Origin: Kitasatospora sp. MBT63
GTDB taxonomy: Bacteria > Actinomycetota > Actinomycetes > Streptomycetales > Streptomycetaceae
Direction of reading: 5' to 3'
Assembly: GCF_000710465.2 (NCBI RefSeq)
Contig: NZ_JAIZ01000517.1
Location: forward strand, 1 to 64,000
DNA length: 64,000 nucleotides
A model generated the notes under the pieces. It made no database searches. It saw only the letters and a program-made list of their open reading frames with translations, and had not been told where the DNA came from. Of the stretch, positions 47,184 through 55,720 are shown one piece after another; the first letter of the stretch is position 1, and every line of letters starts with the position of its first letter. The position numbers were made by a program, and so were the translations under genes.

Positions 47184-47201
47184 GGTGTCGTCACCGACAC
47201 C
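47184..47201 (-). repeat. Inverted repeat at the yebC promoter / pdxT end
   Basis: GGTGTCG and CGACACC flank a 4-base spacer. Just downstream (minus strand) is TAAGAT (47176-47181), a possible yebC -10. The repeat starts 11 bases after the pdxT stop, so it may be a terminator or an operator. Confidence 0.4.
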
Positions 47202-47211
47202 TCGCACACGG

Positions 47212-47826
47212 TCAGTGCGCGTTCTCGACCATCGCCACGAAGTACGCGTGCACCCGGTGATCACCGGTCAGTTCGGGGTGGAACGAGGTGGCCAGCAGGT
47301 TGCCCTGGCGCACCGCGACGATCCGGCTGTCCGGGCCGTCCGCGGCGGGCACCTCGGCCAGCACCTGGACGCCCTCGCCGACCGACTCCACCCAGGGGGC
47401 CCGGATGAACACTCCGTTGACCGGCTCGTCGCCCAGCCCCTGGAACGGGATCGCACTCTCGAAGGACTCGTTCTGCCGGCCGAAGGCGTTGCGGCGCACC
47501 GTCATGTCGATGCCGCCGACCGTCTCCTGGTCGTCCCGGCCGTCCAGGATCTTGTCCGCCAGCATGATCATGCCGGCGCAGGTGCCGTAGACCGGCATCC
47601 CGGCCGCCACCCGCTCGCGCAGCGGGTCCATCACGCCGAACAGCAGCGCCAGCTTGGACATGGTGGTGGACTCGCCGCCGGGGATCACCAGCGCGTCGAC
47701 CTCGGCCAGCTCCTCGGCCCGGCGCACCGGCCGGGCCAGCGCGTCCGCGGCGGCGAGCGCGATCAGGTGCTCGCGGACGTCTCCCTGGAGGGCCAGGACG
47801 CCGATGACTGGGTTGTTGGTGGACAC
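47212..47826 (-). CDS. pdxT: Pyridoxal 5'-phosphate synthase glutaminase subunit
   Basis: A 204-residue class I glutaminase feeding ammonia to PdxS. It has [20 protein letters not shown] (oxyanion region), nucleophile Cys83 in GTCAGM, and the His/Glu pair in [12 protein letters not shown] 47826 has AAGGGG upstream. Ninety bp after pdxS and on the same strand. Confidence 0.97.
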   Translation of the reverse strand: MSTNNPVIGVLALQGDVREHLIALAAADALARPVRRAEELAEVDALVIPGGESTTMSKLALLFGVMDPLRERVAAGMPVYGTCAGMIMLADKILDGRDDQETVGGIDMTVRRNAFGRQNESFESAIPFQGLGDEPVNGVFIRAPWVESVGEGVQVLAEVPAADGPDSRIVAVRQGNLLATSFHPELTGDHRVHAYFVAMVENAH

Positions 47827-47916
47827 GGTTGCTACCCCTTGGGAAATCGGTGCGGATGCGTGGCGCGGCCCGCCGCGCGGTGGAGCCGCGGCGGGCCGGC
47901 GGGCGAGGAGGGAGGC

Positions 47917-48828
47917 TTACCAGCCGCGGTTGGCGTAGCGCTCGGTCTCCGGCAGGGTGTCGCAGTTGATGCCGACCATGGCCTCGCCCAGGTTGCGGGA
48001 GGCGTCCGCGATGATCTTCGGGTCGTCGTAGAAGGTGGTGGCCTTGACGATGGCGGCGGCACGCTTGGCCGGGTCGCCCGACTTGAAGATGCCGGAGCCG
48101 ACGAAGACGCCCTCGGCGCCGAGCTGGCGCATCAGCGCGGCGTCGGCCGGGGTGGCCACACCGCCGGCGGAGAACAGCACGACCGGCAGCTTGCCGAGCT
48201 CGGCGACCTCCTTGACCAGCTCGTAGGGGGCGCGCAGCTCCTTGGCGGCGGCGTACAGCTCGTTGTTGTCGAAGCCGCGCAGCTTGGCGATCTCGTTCTT
48301 GATCTGGCGCAGGTGGCGGACGGCCTCGACCACGTTGCCGGTGCCGGCCTCGCCCTTGGAGCGGATCATGGCCGCGCCCTCGGCGATGCGGCGCAGGGCC
48401 TCGCCCAGGTTGGTGGCGCCACAGACGAAGGGGGTGGTGAAGGCCCACTTGTCGGAGTGGTTGACCTCGTCGGCCGGGGTCAGCACCTCGGACTCGTCGA
48501 TGTAGTCGACACCGAGCGACTGCAGGACCTGGGCCTCGACGAAGTGGCCGATCCGGGACTTCGCCATGACCGGGATGGAGACGGCCGCGATGATCTCCTC
48601 GATCATGTTGGGGTCCGACATCCGGGCGACGCCGCCGTCCTTGCGGATGTCCGCGGGGACGCGCTCCAGGGCCATGACGGCCACCGCACCGGCGTCCTCG
48701 GCGATCTTCGCCTGCTCGGCGTTGACCACATCCATGATCACACCGCCCTTGAGCTGCTCGGCCATGCCGCGCTTGACGCGGGCGGTGCCGATCTGCGGCT
48801 GGTCTGCGGTGATGGGGGTGGTGGACAC
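47917..48828 (-). CDS. pdxS: Pyridoxal 5'-phosphate synthase lyase subunit
   Basis: A 303-residue (beta/alpha)8 enzyme that builds PLP from ribose 5-phosphate, glyceraldehyde 3-phosphate and ammonia. It has [20 protein letters not shown] near the start with the catalytic Lys in GGVIMDV region, [17 protein letters not shown] and [12 protein letters not shown] 48828 follows GAGG by 6 bases. A long leader (48829-49003) contains a possible -10 TACGAT. No MocR-type pdxR gene is in the window. Confidence 0.97.
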   Translation of the reverse strand: MSTTPITADQPQIGTARVKRGMAEQLKGGVIMDVVNAEQAKIAEDAGAVAVMALERVPADIRKDGGVARMSDPNMIEEIIAAVSIPVMAKSRIGHFVEAQVLQSLGVDYIDESEVLTPADEVNHSDKWAFTTPFVCGATNLGEALRRIAEGAAMIRSKGEAGTGNVVEAVRHLRQIKNEIAKLRGFDNNELYAAAKELRAPYELVKEVAELGKLPVVLFSAGGVATPADAALMRQLGAEGVFVGSGIFKSGDPAKRAAAIVKATTFYDDPKIIADASRNLGEAMVGINCDTLPETERYANRGW

Positions 48829-49003
48829 GTGAGACCTCACTCGAAGATGAACCAGTGCTATCGCCCTATCGTAGGCCCGAACGGCCTCTGATCCACGCGC
48901 CATCCGGTCCACTGGGACCTTCGGCATACGACAAAGAGGCTGGATCCGGACCAAAGCTCCGTACGAGAAGCTGTGCCGTTCCCCGGGCCCGGTGAGCCCG
49001 GAC

Positions 49004-49549
49004 CTAGGCCGGAGCGCCTTCCGGGGTCAGCGCCGCCGGAGGCTCGTCGTCCATCTCGAACGCGAGCGGGAACGGCGCCCGGCCGGCCAGCCGGAAGTAC
49101 CGAACCAGACGGTGCTCGCGTACCGCTCGGGCCGCCCGCACCGCGTCGTTGTGGAACCGCCGCGCCATCGGCACCCGGCGTACCGCCGCCGTCAGCTCCT
49201 TCAGCGCCTCGGCCCCGCCGGGCGCCGCCAGCAGCGCCCGCACTTGCTCGGGCTCGGCCAGCACCGCGCGCAGCGCGAGGCTCAGCTCGCTCTCGGCCAC
49301 CTCGCGGTGCTCGTCCTCGCTCTGCCGGGCCGCGTGCGAGGCCTCGTACAGCAGGATCGAGGCGGCCGGGTCCAGCAGCGAGGAGGTGGCCAGCTCCAGC
49401 GCCACCGAGGCCCGCCGGACCAGTTGGGCGTCCAGCGAGGCCCGCGCCGCGTCGATCCGCGCGTGCAGCCGGTCGAGCCGGCCCGCCGTCCAGCTGAGGT
49501 AGACGGCGAACAGCACGACGGCCGCGGCGGCCCAGATCCAGGTAGTCAC
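49004..49549 (-). CDS. LemA-like membrane protein
   Basis: A 181-residue protein with one N-terminal transmembrane helix ([21 protein letters not shown]) and a helical domain with [21 protein letters not shown] and [32 protein letters not shown], resembling LemA. Function unknown. GTG 49549. It starts 11 bp after the CHMI-like gene and is probably co-transcribed with it. Confidence 0.78.
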   Translation of the reverse strand: MTTWIWAAAAVVLFAVYLSWTAGRLDRLHARIDAARASLDAQLVRRASVALELATSSLLDPAASILLYEASHAARQSEDEHREVAESELSLALRAVLAEPEQVRALLAAPGGAEALKELTAAVRRVPMARRFHNDAVRAARAVREHRLVRYFRLAGRAPFPLAFEMDDEPPAALTPEGAPA

Positions 49550-49560
49550 AGGCCGTTACG

Positions 49561-49923
49561 CTACCCCGCCGCCGAAACCGACTTCCGGTAGGTCCGCCGG
49601 TCCATCTCCACCACATCGACCGCCAGGTGCAGTTCGACCCCTTCGGCGGCCACCGCGGAGCGCTCCAGCAGTCCCAGCAGCGCCTCCGCCAGCGCCGTCC
49701 GCTGCTCGACGGTTCGGCCGTCCAGGATCCGGATCTCCAGCAGCACCACCTCGCGGGCGGCGGCACCGTCACCGATGTAGCTCTCCTCGACCCGCCGGAA
49801 CCGCGTCTTGCACTCCGCCACCGCCGCGCCGATCACCTCGCCGACCAGCGGGTGCAGTTCGGCGGCGAACGCCCGCCGGTCGAGCTTCACGTCCACGGAG
49901 TGGTCGACGGTGATCTGCGGCAT
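49561..49923 (-). CDS. 5-carboxymethyl-2-hydroxymuconate isomerase-like tautomerase
   Basis: A 120-residue tautomerase-superfamily protein. After Met removal the N-terminus is Pro (PQITVDHS), the catalytic Pro1 of this superfamily; the rest resembles CHMI, which isomerises a homoprotocatechuate intermediate. No other aromatic-degradation gene is nearby, so the real substrate is uncertain. ATG 49923 follows GGAGG. Followed by the LemA-like gene; 84 bp after pimA on the same strand. Confidence 0.8.
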   Translation of the reverse strand: MPQITVDHSVDVKLDRRAFAAELHPLVGEVIGAAVAECKTRFRRVEESYIGDGAAAREVVLLEIRILDGRTVEQRTALAEALLGLLERSAVAAEGVELHLAVDVVEMDRRTYRKSVSAAG

Positions 49924-50007
49924 GGGGCCCTCCCCTGGGCACGGTGTCGGTACCGCGCCATCCTCCCCCACCGGCGCCGCCCGCGGGGCCGTCGGGCCGG
50001 ACCCGGC

Positions 50008-51189
50008 TCAGTCGCGGGCCAGCCCGAACCGCTCGCGCCAGCCGGAGCGCTCGTCCTCGGCGACCGGCGGCATGCCGTCCGTCACCGTCTCGTAGACGGA
50101 CAGGATGTCCGCACCGACCGTCTCCCAGTCGAACCGCCGCACGTGCCGCGAGGCCGCTTCCCGCAGTTCGGCCAGCCGCTGCGGGTTGCCCAGCAGCTTC
50201 ACCGCGGCGCCCGCCAGCGCCTCGGCGTCCTCCACCGGGAACAGTTCGCCGGCCGCCCCGCCGTCCAGCACCTGCCGGAACGCGTCCAGGTCGCTGGCCA
50301 GCACCGGCGCGCCCGCCGACATCGCCTCGACCAGGATGATCCCGAAGCTCTCGCCACCGGTGTTGGGCGCCACGTACAGGTCCACGCTGCGCAGCAGCCG
50401 GGCCTTCTCCGCGTCGCTGACCATGCCGAGGAACTCCACCTGGGCCCGCACCTCGGGCGCCAGCCCGGCCACGGCCTCCTCCTCGTCGCCCTTGCCGGCC
50501 ACCAGCAGCCGCACCCCCGGGCGCTCCGCGAGGATCCGCGGCAGCGCCGCCAGCAGCGTGGGCAGGCCCTTGCGCGGCTCGTTGATCCGGCCGATGAAAC
50601 CGATCGTGCCGGCCCCGCCGTCGGGCGCCGCGCCCTGCCAGCGCGGGTCCGGCTCGGCGTCCGCGAAGAACCGCACGTCGACGCCGTTGGGGATGACCAC
50701 CGCGTCGCCGCCCAGGTGCTCGACCAGGGTGCGCCGGGCGTACTCGCTGACCGCGATCCGGGCGCTCATCTTCTCCAGGCCGGGCTGCAGGATCGGCGAG
50801 GCCGCGATCATCGCCCGGGAGCGCGGGTTGGAGGTGTGGAAGGTGCCGACCATCGGCCCGGAGGCCGACCAGGCGGCCAGCATCGACAGGCTCGGCGAGT
50901 TCGGCTCGTGCACGTGCAGGATGTCGAACCGCCCGTCGTGCAGCCACCGCCGCACCCGCGCCGCCGACAGGATGCCGAAGCTCAGCCGCGCCACCGACCC
51001 GTTGTACGGCACCGCGACCGCGCGGCCCGCCGAGACCACGTACGGCGGCAGCGCCTCGTCGTCCTCGGCCGGGGCCAGCACCGACACCTGGTGGCCCAGC
51101 CCGATCAGGTGCTCGGCCAGGTCGCGGATGTGGAACTGCACCCCGCCGGGGACGTCCCAGTCGTACGGGCAGACGATGCCGATCTTCAC
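50008..51189 (-). CDS. pimA: Phosphatidylinositol mannosyltransferase (GT4)
   Basis: A 393-residue GT-B glycosyltransferase that transfers mannose from GDP-mannose to phosphatidylinositol, the first step of PIM synthesis. GPGGVQ-type VPGGVQFHIRDLAEHL at the N-terminus, IGRINEPRKG near the sugar-donor site and the ESFGIILVEA E-x7-E motif are seen. GTG 51189 overlaps the acyltransferase stop by 4 bp and has GGGGGAG upstream. Last gene of the pgsA-acyltransferase-pimA operon. Confidence 0.92.
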   Translation of the reverse strand: MKIGIVCPYDWDVPGGVQFHIRDLAEHLIGLGHQVSVLAPAEDDEALPPYVVSAGRAVAVPYNGSVARLSFGILSAARVRRWLHDGRFDILHVHEPNSPSLSMLAAWSASGPMVGTFHTSNPRSRAMIAASPILQPGLEKMSARIAVSEYARRTLVEHLGGDAVVIPNGVDVRFFADAEPDPRWQGAAPDGGAGTIGFIGRINEPRKGLPTLLAALPRILAERPGVRLLVAGKGDEEEAVAGLAPEVRAQVEFLGMVSDAEKARLLRSVDLYVAPNTGGESFGIILVEAMSAGAPVLASDLDAFRQVLDGGAAGELFPVEDAEALAGAAVKLLGNPQRLAELREAASRHVRRFDWETVGADILSVYETVTDGMPPVAEDERSGWRERFGLARD

Positions 51190-52100
51190 TGGCTCCCCCT
51201 CGGGGCCCGCGGACCGGTGAGGTCCGCCAGCCACAGCTTCTGCAGCATGTGCCAGTCCACCGAGTGCTCCCGGATGCCCTCGGCCCACACGTCGGCCAGC
51301 TCCTGGACCATCGCGGCCGTCCGCGAGCGCCGGTCGCCCTCGGCCGGCACCGCGATCTCCGGGTGGATCTCGGCCCGCAGCACCGGACCGTCGTACCAGA
51401 GCGTCACCGGGAACAGCGCCGCGCCGGTCTGCTGGGCCAGCGCCGCCGGGCCGGCCGGCATCCGGGTCGCCTCACCGAAGAAGTCCACCTGGATCCCGGC
51501 CTCGGACAGGTCCCGGTCGCCGACCAGGCAGACCAGGCCGCCCGCGCGCAGCCGCCGGGCCAGGGTGCCGATCACCGAGACCTCGCCGCCGGTGAGCGCC
51601 AGCACCTCCATGCCCAGGCCCTCGCGGTAGGCCACGAACCGGTCGAACAGCGACTCCGGCTTCAGCCGCTCGGCGACCGTGGTGAACGGGTAGCCGCCGG
51701 CCGAGGCGATCCACGCCCCGGCCAGGTCCCAGTTGGCCATGTGCGGCAGCGCCAGGACCGCGCCGCGCCCCGCCGACATCGCCTCGTTCAGCGGCTCGAG
51801 GTTCTTCACCGTTATGGCGTCGGCGATCCGGGCCAGGCTCCAGGCCGGCAGCCGGAACGACTCCATCCAGTACCGCAGGTAGGACCGCATGCCCGCGCGC
51901 GACAGCTCGCGCAGCCGGGCCGCGTCCGCCTCCGGGTGCACCCGGGCGAGGTTGGCCTCCAACTGCCGCACGCCCTTGCCCTGCTTGCGCCAGGCGGTGT
52001 CCGCGATCCGGTTGAACAGGCCGCGCGCCACCGGCTCGGGCAGCCGCTTCACGGCCGCCCAGCCCAGCGCGTAGGCCGAGTCGGCCAACCGCTCCTTCAC
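51186..52100 (-). CDS. Phosphatidylinositol mannoside acyltransferase (LpxL-type)
   Basis: A 304-residue LpxL/HtrB-family acyltransferase matching mycobacterial PatA, which acylates PIM. The HX4D motif is HMANWD in ALPHMANWDLAGAW; GDRDLSEAGI and the C-terminal QELADVWAE region are family-typical. One N-terminal membrane segment is possible. GTG 52100 overlaps pgsA by 4 bp, and its end overlaps pimA by 4 bp. Confidence 0.9.
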   Translation of the reverse strand: MKERLADSAYALGWAAVKRLPEPVARGLFNRIADTAWRKQGKGVRQLEANLARVHPEADAARLRELSRAGMRSYLRYWMESFRLPAWSLARIADAITVKNLEPLNEAMSAGRGAVLALPHMANWDLAGAWIASAGGYPFTTVAERLKPESLFDRFVAYREGLGMEVLALTGGEVSVIGTLARRLRAGGLVCLVGDRDLSEAGIQVDFFGEATRMPAGPAALAQQTGAALFPVTLWYDGPVLRAEIHPEIAVPAEGDRRSRTAAMVQELADVWAEGIREHSVDWHMLQKLWLADLTGPRAPRGSQ

Positions 52101-52765
52101 TCCGCCCCCTCGGCCGCGGCCGCCACCGCGGCGGCCCGGTCCAGCTCGATCGACTCCCGGCGGACCGTCAGGATCCGCTGCAGCATGGTCACCAGGCTGC
52201 CCGCCGCCACCACCCACAGCGCGAACGGCAGCAGCCACTCCACGTACGGCAGCCCGAAGGTGTGCAGCCCCGCGACACCGGCCGCGACCAGCGTGATCAC
52301 CAGCCGCTCGGCCCGCTCGACCAGACCGGAGACGTCCACCGGGAAGCCCAGGCTCTCGCCGCGCGCCTTGGTGTACGACACCACCTGGCCACTGGCCAGG
52401 CAGAAGATCGCGACCACGCAGAGCAGGTTGTTGTCGCCCTTCCCGGCGTACCACATCGCCAGGCCGCCGAAGATCGCCGCGTCCGCGACCCGGTCCAGCG
52501 TGGAGTCCAGGAACGCGCCCCACTTGCTGGAACGCCCCGCCTGGCGGGCCATGTTGCCGTCGACCAGGTCGGAGAAGATGAACAGGGTGATCGTGATGGT
52601 GCCCCAGAAGAACTCGCCCCGGGGGAAGAACACCAGCGCCCCGGCGACCGAGCCGGCGGTACCGATCAGCGTCACCGCGTCCGGGCTCACACCCCAGCGG
52701 AGCAGCAGGGCGGCGAACGGCGTCAGGACACGTGTGAAGAAGGCACGCGCGTATTTGTTGAGCAT
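52097..52765 (-). CDS. pgsA: Phosphatidylinositol phosphate synthase (CDP-alcohol phosphotransferase)
   Basis: A 222-residue membrane enzyme forming phosphatidylinositol phosphate from CDP-diacylglycerol and inositol phosphate. It holds the signature D66..D69-G70..A73-R74..G83...D87...D91 (SDLVDGNMARQ and KWGAFLDSTLDRVAD) and about six membrane helices. ATG 52765 follows GGAAGG closely. First gene of the PIM operon. Divergent from EF-G2. Confidence 0.93.
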   Translation of the reverse strand: MLNKYARAFFTRVLTPFAALLLRWGVSPDAVTLIGTAGSVAGALVFFPRGEFFWGTITITLFIFSDLVDGNMARQAGRSSKWGAFLDSTLDRVADAAIFGGLAMWYAGKGDNNLLCVVAIFCLASGQVVSYTKARGESLGFPVDVSGLVERAERLVITLVAAGVAGLHTFGLPYVEWLLPFALWVVAAGSLVTMLQRILTVRRESIELDRAAAVAAAAEGAE

Positions 52766-53012
52766 GGCCTTCCGGACCGCTCCGATTCTCGGGATCACGC
52801 TCCGGACCCTTGGCGGCACCGGGCGGCCGAGCGGATCGTCCCACCCGGCTGGACAATGGTATCCACGCTGCTCGCGCGCTCCGTCGCCCCACGCCCGCGA
52901 GCGGGTTCCCGGGCCAACTGGCCGCCACCGAGGGCAGTTCGGCACCAACGGGACGTGATCACCCCGTCCCCGACAGTAACGGACCAATGGGGCGTACGGA
53001 GGTGAGAAGAGC

Positions 53013-55055
53013 ATGCCGGACCGGACAGTCACCCACAGCCCCGCCCCCACCGTCGAGCGCCCCGACCAGCTGCGCAACGTCGTGCTGGTCGGCGCCAGCG
53101 GGGCCGGCAAGACCACGCTGGCGGAGTCCCTCGCGCTCACCGCCGGCGCCCTCACCAGGGCCGGAAGCGTCCCCGACGGGACCACCGTCGGCGACCACGA
53201 GGAGATCGAGCACCAGCAGCAGCGCTCCGTCCAGCTCTCGCTGATCCCGCTCGCCTGGCGCGACACCAAGATCAACCTGCTGGACGCGCCCGGCTACGCC
53301 GACTTCGCGGGCGAGCTGCAGGCCGCCCTGCGCGCCGCCGAGGCCGCCCTGTTCGTGATCTCCGCCACCGAACCCGTCGGACCGGCCGTACTCGCGCTCT
53401 GGCGCCAGTGCGCCGATGCGGGCCTGCCGCGGGCCGTCGTGCTCACCCACCTCAACGCGGCCCGGGTCCGCCTCGACGAGACCCTCACCGCGCTGCGGGC
53501 CGACCTCGCCGACGGCCGCACCGACACCCTGCTGCCGCTGCACCACTACACGCTCACCGACGGGCACCTGACCGGCTCGGTCGAACTGCTCACCGGCACC
53601 CGCCGCGGCGACCCGGGCGACAGCGGCGACCTGACCGCCGAGCGCAGCCTGCTGGCCGAGGCCATCGCCGGCGAGGACGACACCCTGCTGGAGCGCTACC
53701 TGGCCGGCGAGGAGCTCGACACCGGGGCACTGACGGCGGCGCTGCGCCGCGAACTGCGCCAGGACACCCTGCACCCCGTCCTCGCCACCGCGCCGCCCGC
53801 CGAACCCGGCGGCCCGGCCCCCGGCGCCGAGGAGTTGCTCGACCTGATCGCCGCCGCCTTCCCTTCCCCGCTGGAGCGGGCCGACGACCTCCCCGCCTGC
53901 GACGCCGACGCCCCGCTCGCCGCCCAGGTGATCCACACCGGCGAGGACCCGTACGTGGGCCGGCTCAGCCTCACCCGGGTGTTCTCCGGCACCCTGCGGC
54001 CCGACACCACGGTCGGGCTGCCGGGCCGCCCCGACGAGCGGATCACCGGCCTGAGCTGCCCGTTCGGCCGCCAGCAGCGCCCGGTCGGGCAGGGCACGGC
54101 GGGCGACATCGTCTGCGTCGCCAAGCTCGCCGGCGCCCGCACCGGCGACACCCTCACCACCGGACCCGACGTGCTCCCGCCCTGGCCGCTGCCGGAGTCC
54201 CTGCTGCCGGTCGCGGTCGAGGCGCACAGCAAGGCCGACGAGGACCGGCTCTCGCAGAGCCTCGCCAAGCTCGCCGCCCAGGACCCGGCGCTGCTGGTCG
54301 AGCAGAACCCCGACACCCACCAACTGGTGCTCTGGTGCACCGGCGAGGCCCACCAGGCGGTCGCCCTGGACCGGCTGCGCTCGCGCTACGGCGTGCACGT
54401 GGACGCGGTCCCGTACCGGGTGGCGCTGCGGGAGACCTTCGGCAGCCGGGCCGAGGGCCACGGCCGGCACGTCAAGCAGTCCGGCGGGCACGGCCAGTAC
54501 GCGATCTGCGACCTGACCGTGGAGCCGCTGCCCGGCGGCGGCTTCGAGTTCGTCGACCACGTGGTCGGCGGTTCGGTGCCGCGCAACTTCATCCCGTCCG
54601 TGGAGAAGGGGGTACGGGCCCAGCTCGCCCACGGGGTGCTGGCCGGCTACCCGGTGACCGACATCCGGGTCACCCTGACCGACGGCAAGGCGCACTCGGT
54701 GGACTCCTCCGACGCCGCGTTCCAGACCGCGGCCGCGCTCGCCCTCAAGGAGGCCGCCGGCCAGGCCAAGGTACAGCTGCTGGAACCCGTCGACGAGGTC
54801 CAGGTGATGCTGCCCGACGAGTACCAGGGCGCCGTGCTGAGCGACCTGTCCGCCCGGCGCGGGCACGTACTGGGCACCGAGCCCTGCGGCCCGGGTCTCA
54901 GCCTGGTCCGGGCCGAGGTCCCCGAGATCGAGCTGACCCACTACCCGGTGGACCTGCGCTCGCTCTCGCACGGCACCGGCAGCTTCTCCCGCAGCTACCT
55001 GCGGCACGCACCGATGCCGGCGGCGGTCGCGGCCCGCTACGAGAAGGCCTCCTGA
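53013..55055 (+). CDS. EF-G2-like translation GTPase (FusA2 type)
   Basis: A 680-residue EF-G paralogue. Domain I has P-loop GASGAGKTT (27-35), but G3 is DAPGY (91-95) instead of DTPGH, so the catalytic His is Tyr, and G4 NKxD is replaced by THLN. Domains II-V follow (for example GGHGQYAICDL and VDSSDAAFQTAAALA). This matches actinobacterial EF-G2, which in mycobacteria binds nucleotide but lacks ribosome-stimulated GTPase activity. It is not the main translocase. Function unknown. ATG 53013 follows GGAGG by 10 bases. Confidence 0.9.
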   Translation: MPDRTVTHSPAPTVERPDQLRNVVLVGASGAGKTTLAESLALTAGALTRAGSVPDGTTVGDHEEIEHQQQRSVQLSLIPLAWRDTKINLLDAPGYADFAGELQAALRAAEAALFVISATEPVGPAVLALWRQCADAGLPRAVVLTHLNAARVRLDETLTALRADLADGRTDTLLPLHHYTLTDGHLTGSVELLTGTRRGDPGDSGDLTAERSLLAEAIAGEDDTLLERYLAGEELDTGALTAALRRELRQDTLHPVLATAPPAEPGGPAPGAEELLDLIAAAFPSPLERADDLPACDADAPLAAQVIHTGEDPYVGRLSLTRVFSGTLRPDTTVGLPGRPDERITGLSCPFGRQQRPVGQGTAGDIVCVAKLAGARTGDTLTTGPDVLPPWPLPESLLPVAVEAHSKADEDRLSQSLAKLAAQDPALLVEQNPDTHQLVLWCTGEAHQAVALDRLRSRYGVHVDAVPYRVALRETFGSRAEGHGRHVKQSGGHGQYAICDLTVEPLPGGGFEFVDHVVGGSVPRNFIPSVEKGVRAQLAHGVLAGYPVTDIRVTLTDGKAHSVDSSDAAFQTAAALALKEAAGQAKVQLLEPVDEVQVMLPDEYQGAVLSDLSARRGHVLGTEPCGPGLSLVRAEVPEIELTHYPVDLRSLSHGTGSFSRSYLRHAPMPAAVAARYEKAS

Positions 55056-55078
55056 ACGCGGCGCCCACGAGGAGCCCG

Positions 55079-55109
55079 GGCGCGGACGGGTGTCAGCCGC
55101 GTCCGCGCC
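55079..55109. terminator. Candidate hairpin between EF-G2 and DCC genes
   Basis: GGCGCGGACG (55079-55088) pairs with CGTCCGCGCC (55100-55109) around an 11-base loop. It overlaps the last codons of the minus-strand DCC gene and could end EF-G2 transcription. Confidence 0.4.
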
Positions 55110-55527
55110 GCGGCAGCGCGCAGGCCGCGGTGCCGCCCGGGAAGCGGTGGCGGTTGCGGGCCGTGAAGCGGTAGACCGCCGCCGCCAGCGGCCGTACCGG
55201 CGCCAGCGTGAGGAACCCGCCCAGGTACGCCCAGGCGCCGCCGGAGCGCAGCAGCAGCCGGGCGGCCGCCTGCGCGCCCCCGTACACCTCGCCGGTCGGC
55301 GTCACCCACAGCACCTCCTGCCCGGCCCGCTCCTCGGTGACCAGGCCGCGTCCGCCGGCCCGCCGGTCCAGCGCCGCCAGGTCGGCGAACTGGTACGGCA
55401 CGGCGCTCCAGCCGCCCGAGGCGAGGGTCGCCCGCGGGTAGCGCTCCGCGAAGTTGACGCAGGTGGTGCAGAAACCGCAGTCGCCGTCGAAGACCAGTAC
55501 CGGGTCCCGCCGCATGTCCTCAGCCAT
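55093..55527 (-). CDS. DCC family thiol-disulfide oxidoreductase
   Basis: A 144-residue thioredoxin-like protein of the DCC family. The family motif is FDGDCGFC (13-20), giving the CxxC pair Cys17-Cys20, with a third Cys at 23. A C-terminal ARNRHRFPGG segment is also typical. Redox function is inferred; target unknown. ATG 55527 has AGGA upstream. It is convergent with EF-G2 and divergent from the unknown membrane protein. Confidence 0.85.
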   Translation of the reverse strand: MAEDMRRDPVLVFDGDCGFCTTCVNFAERYPRATLASGGWSAVPYQFADLAALDRRAGGRGLVTEERAGQEVLWVTPTGEVYGGAQAAARLLLRSGGAWAYLGGFLTLAPVRPLAAAVYRFTARNRHRFPGGTAACALPRRGRG

Positions 55528-55720
55528 GCCCCGATCCTGCCTCATCCGGACGCCCCCGGAAGACAACCGATCGGCGGAGGATCGAAGCGCGCCGCGAACG
55601 GGCACCATCAGGGACGGGACCGGTGGTGGCCGAGATGTGACAGCGGTTCAGACGATCATCCACGCGACGGGGCGGCGGCACGGTAACCTGCCGCTGACAA
55701 GGGGAGGAGGGCCTGCCACA

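Noticed and set aside
48829-49003. PdxR (MocR-type) operator in front of pdxS
   Set aside because: Some TGGTCC/GTGGACC-like words occur, but they do not form a clear direct repeat and no MocR gene is nearby.
53013-55055. Tetracycline-resistance ribosomal protection protein (TetM-like)
   Set aside because: Overall EF-G layout is shared, but altered G3 and G4 motifs and the conserved genomic position fit actinobacterial EF-G2 better.
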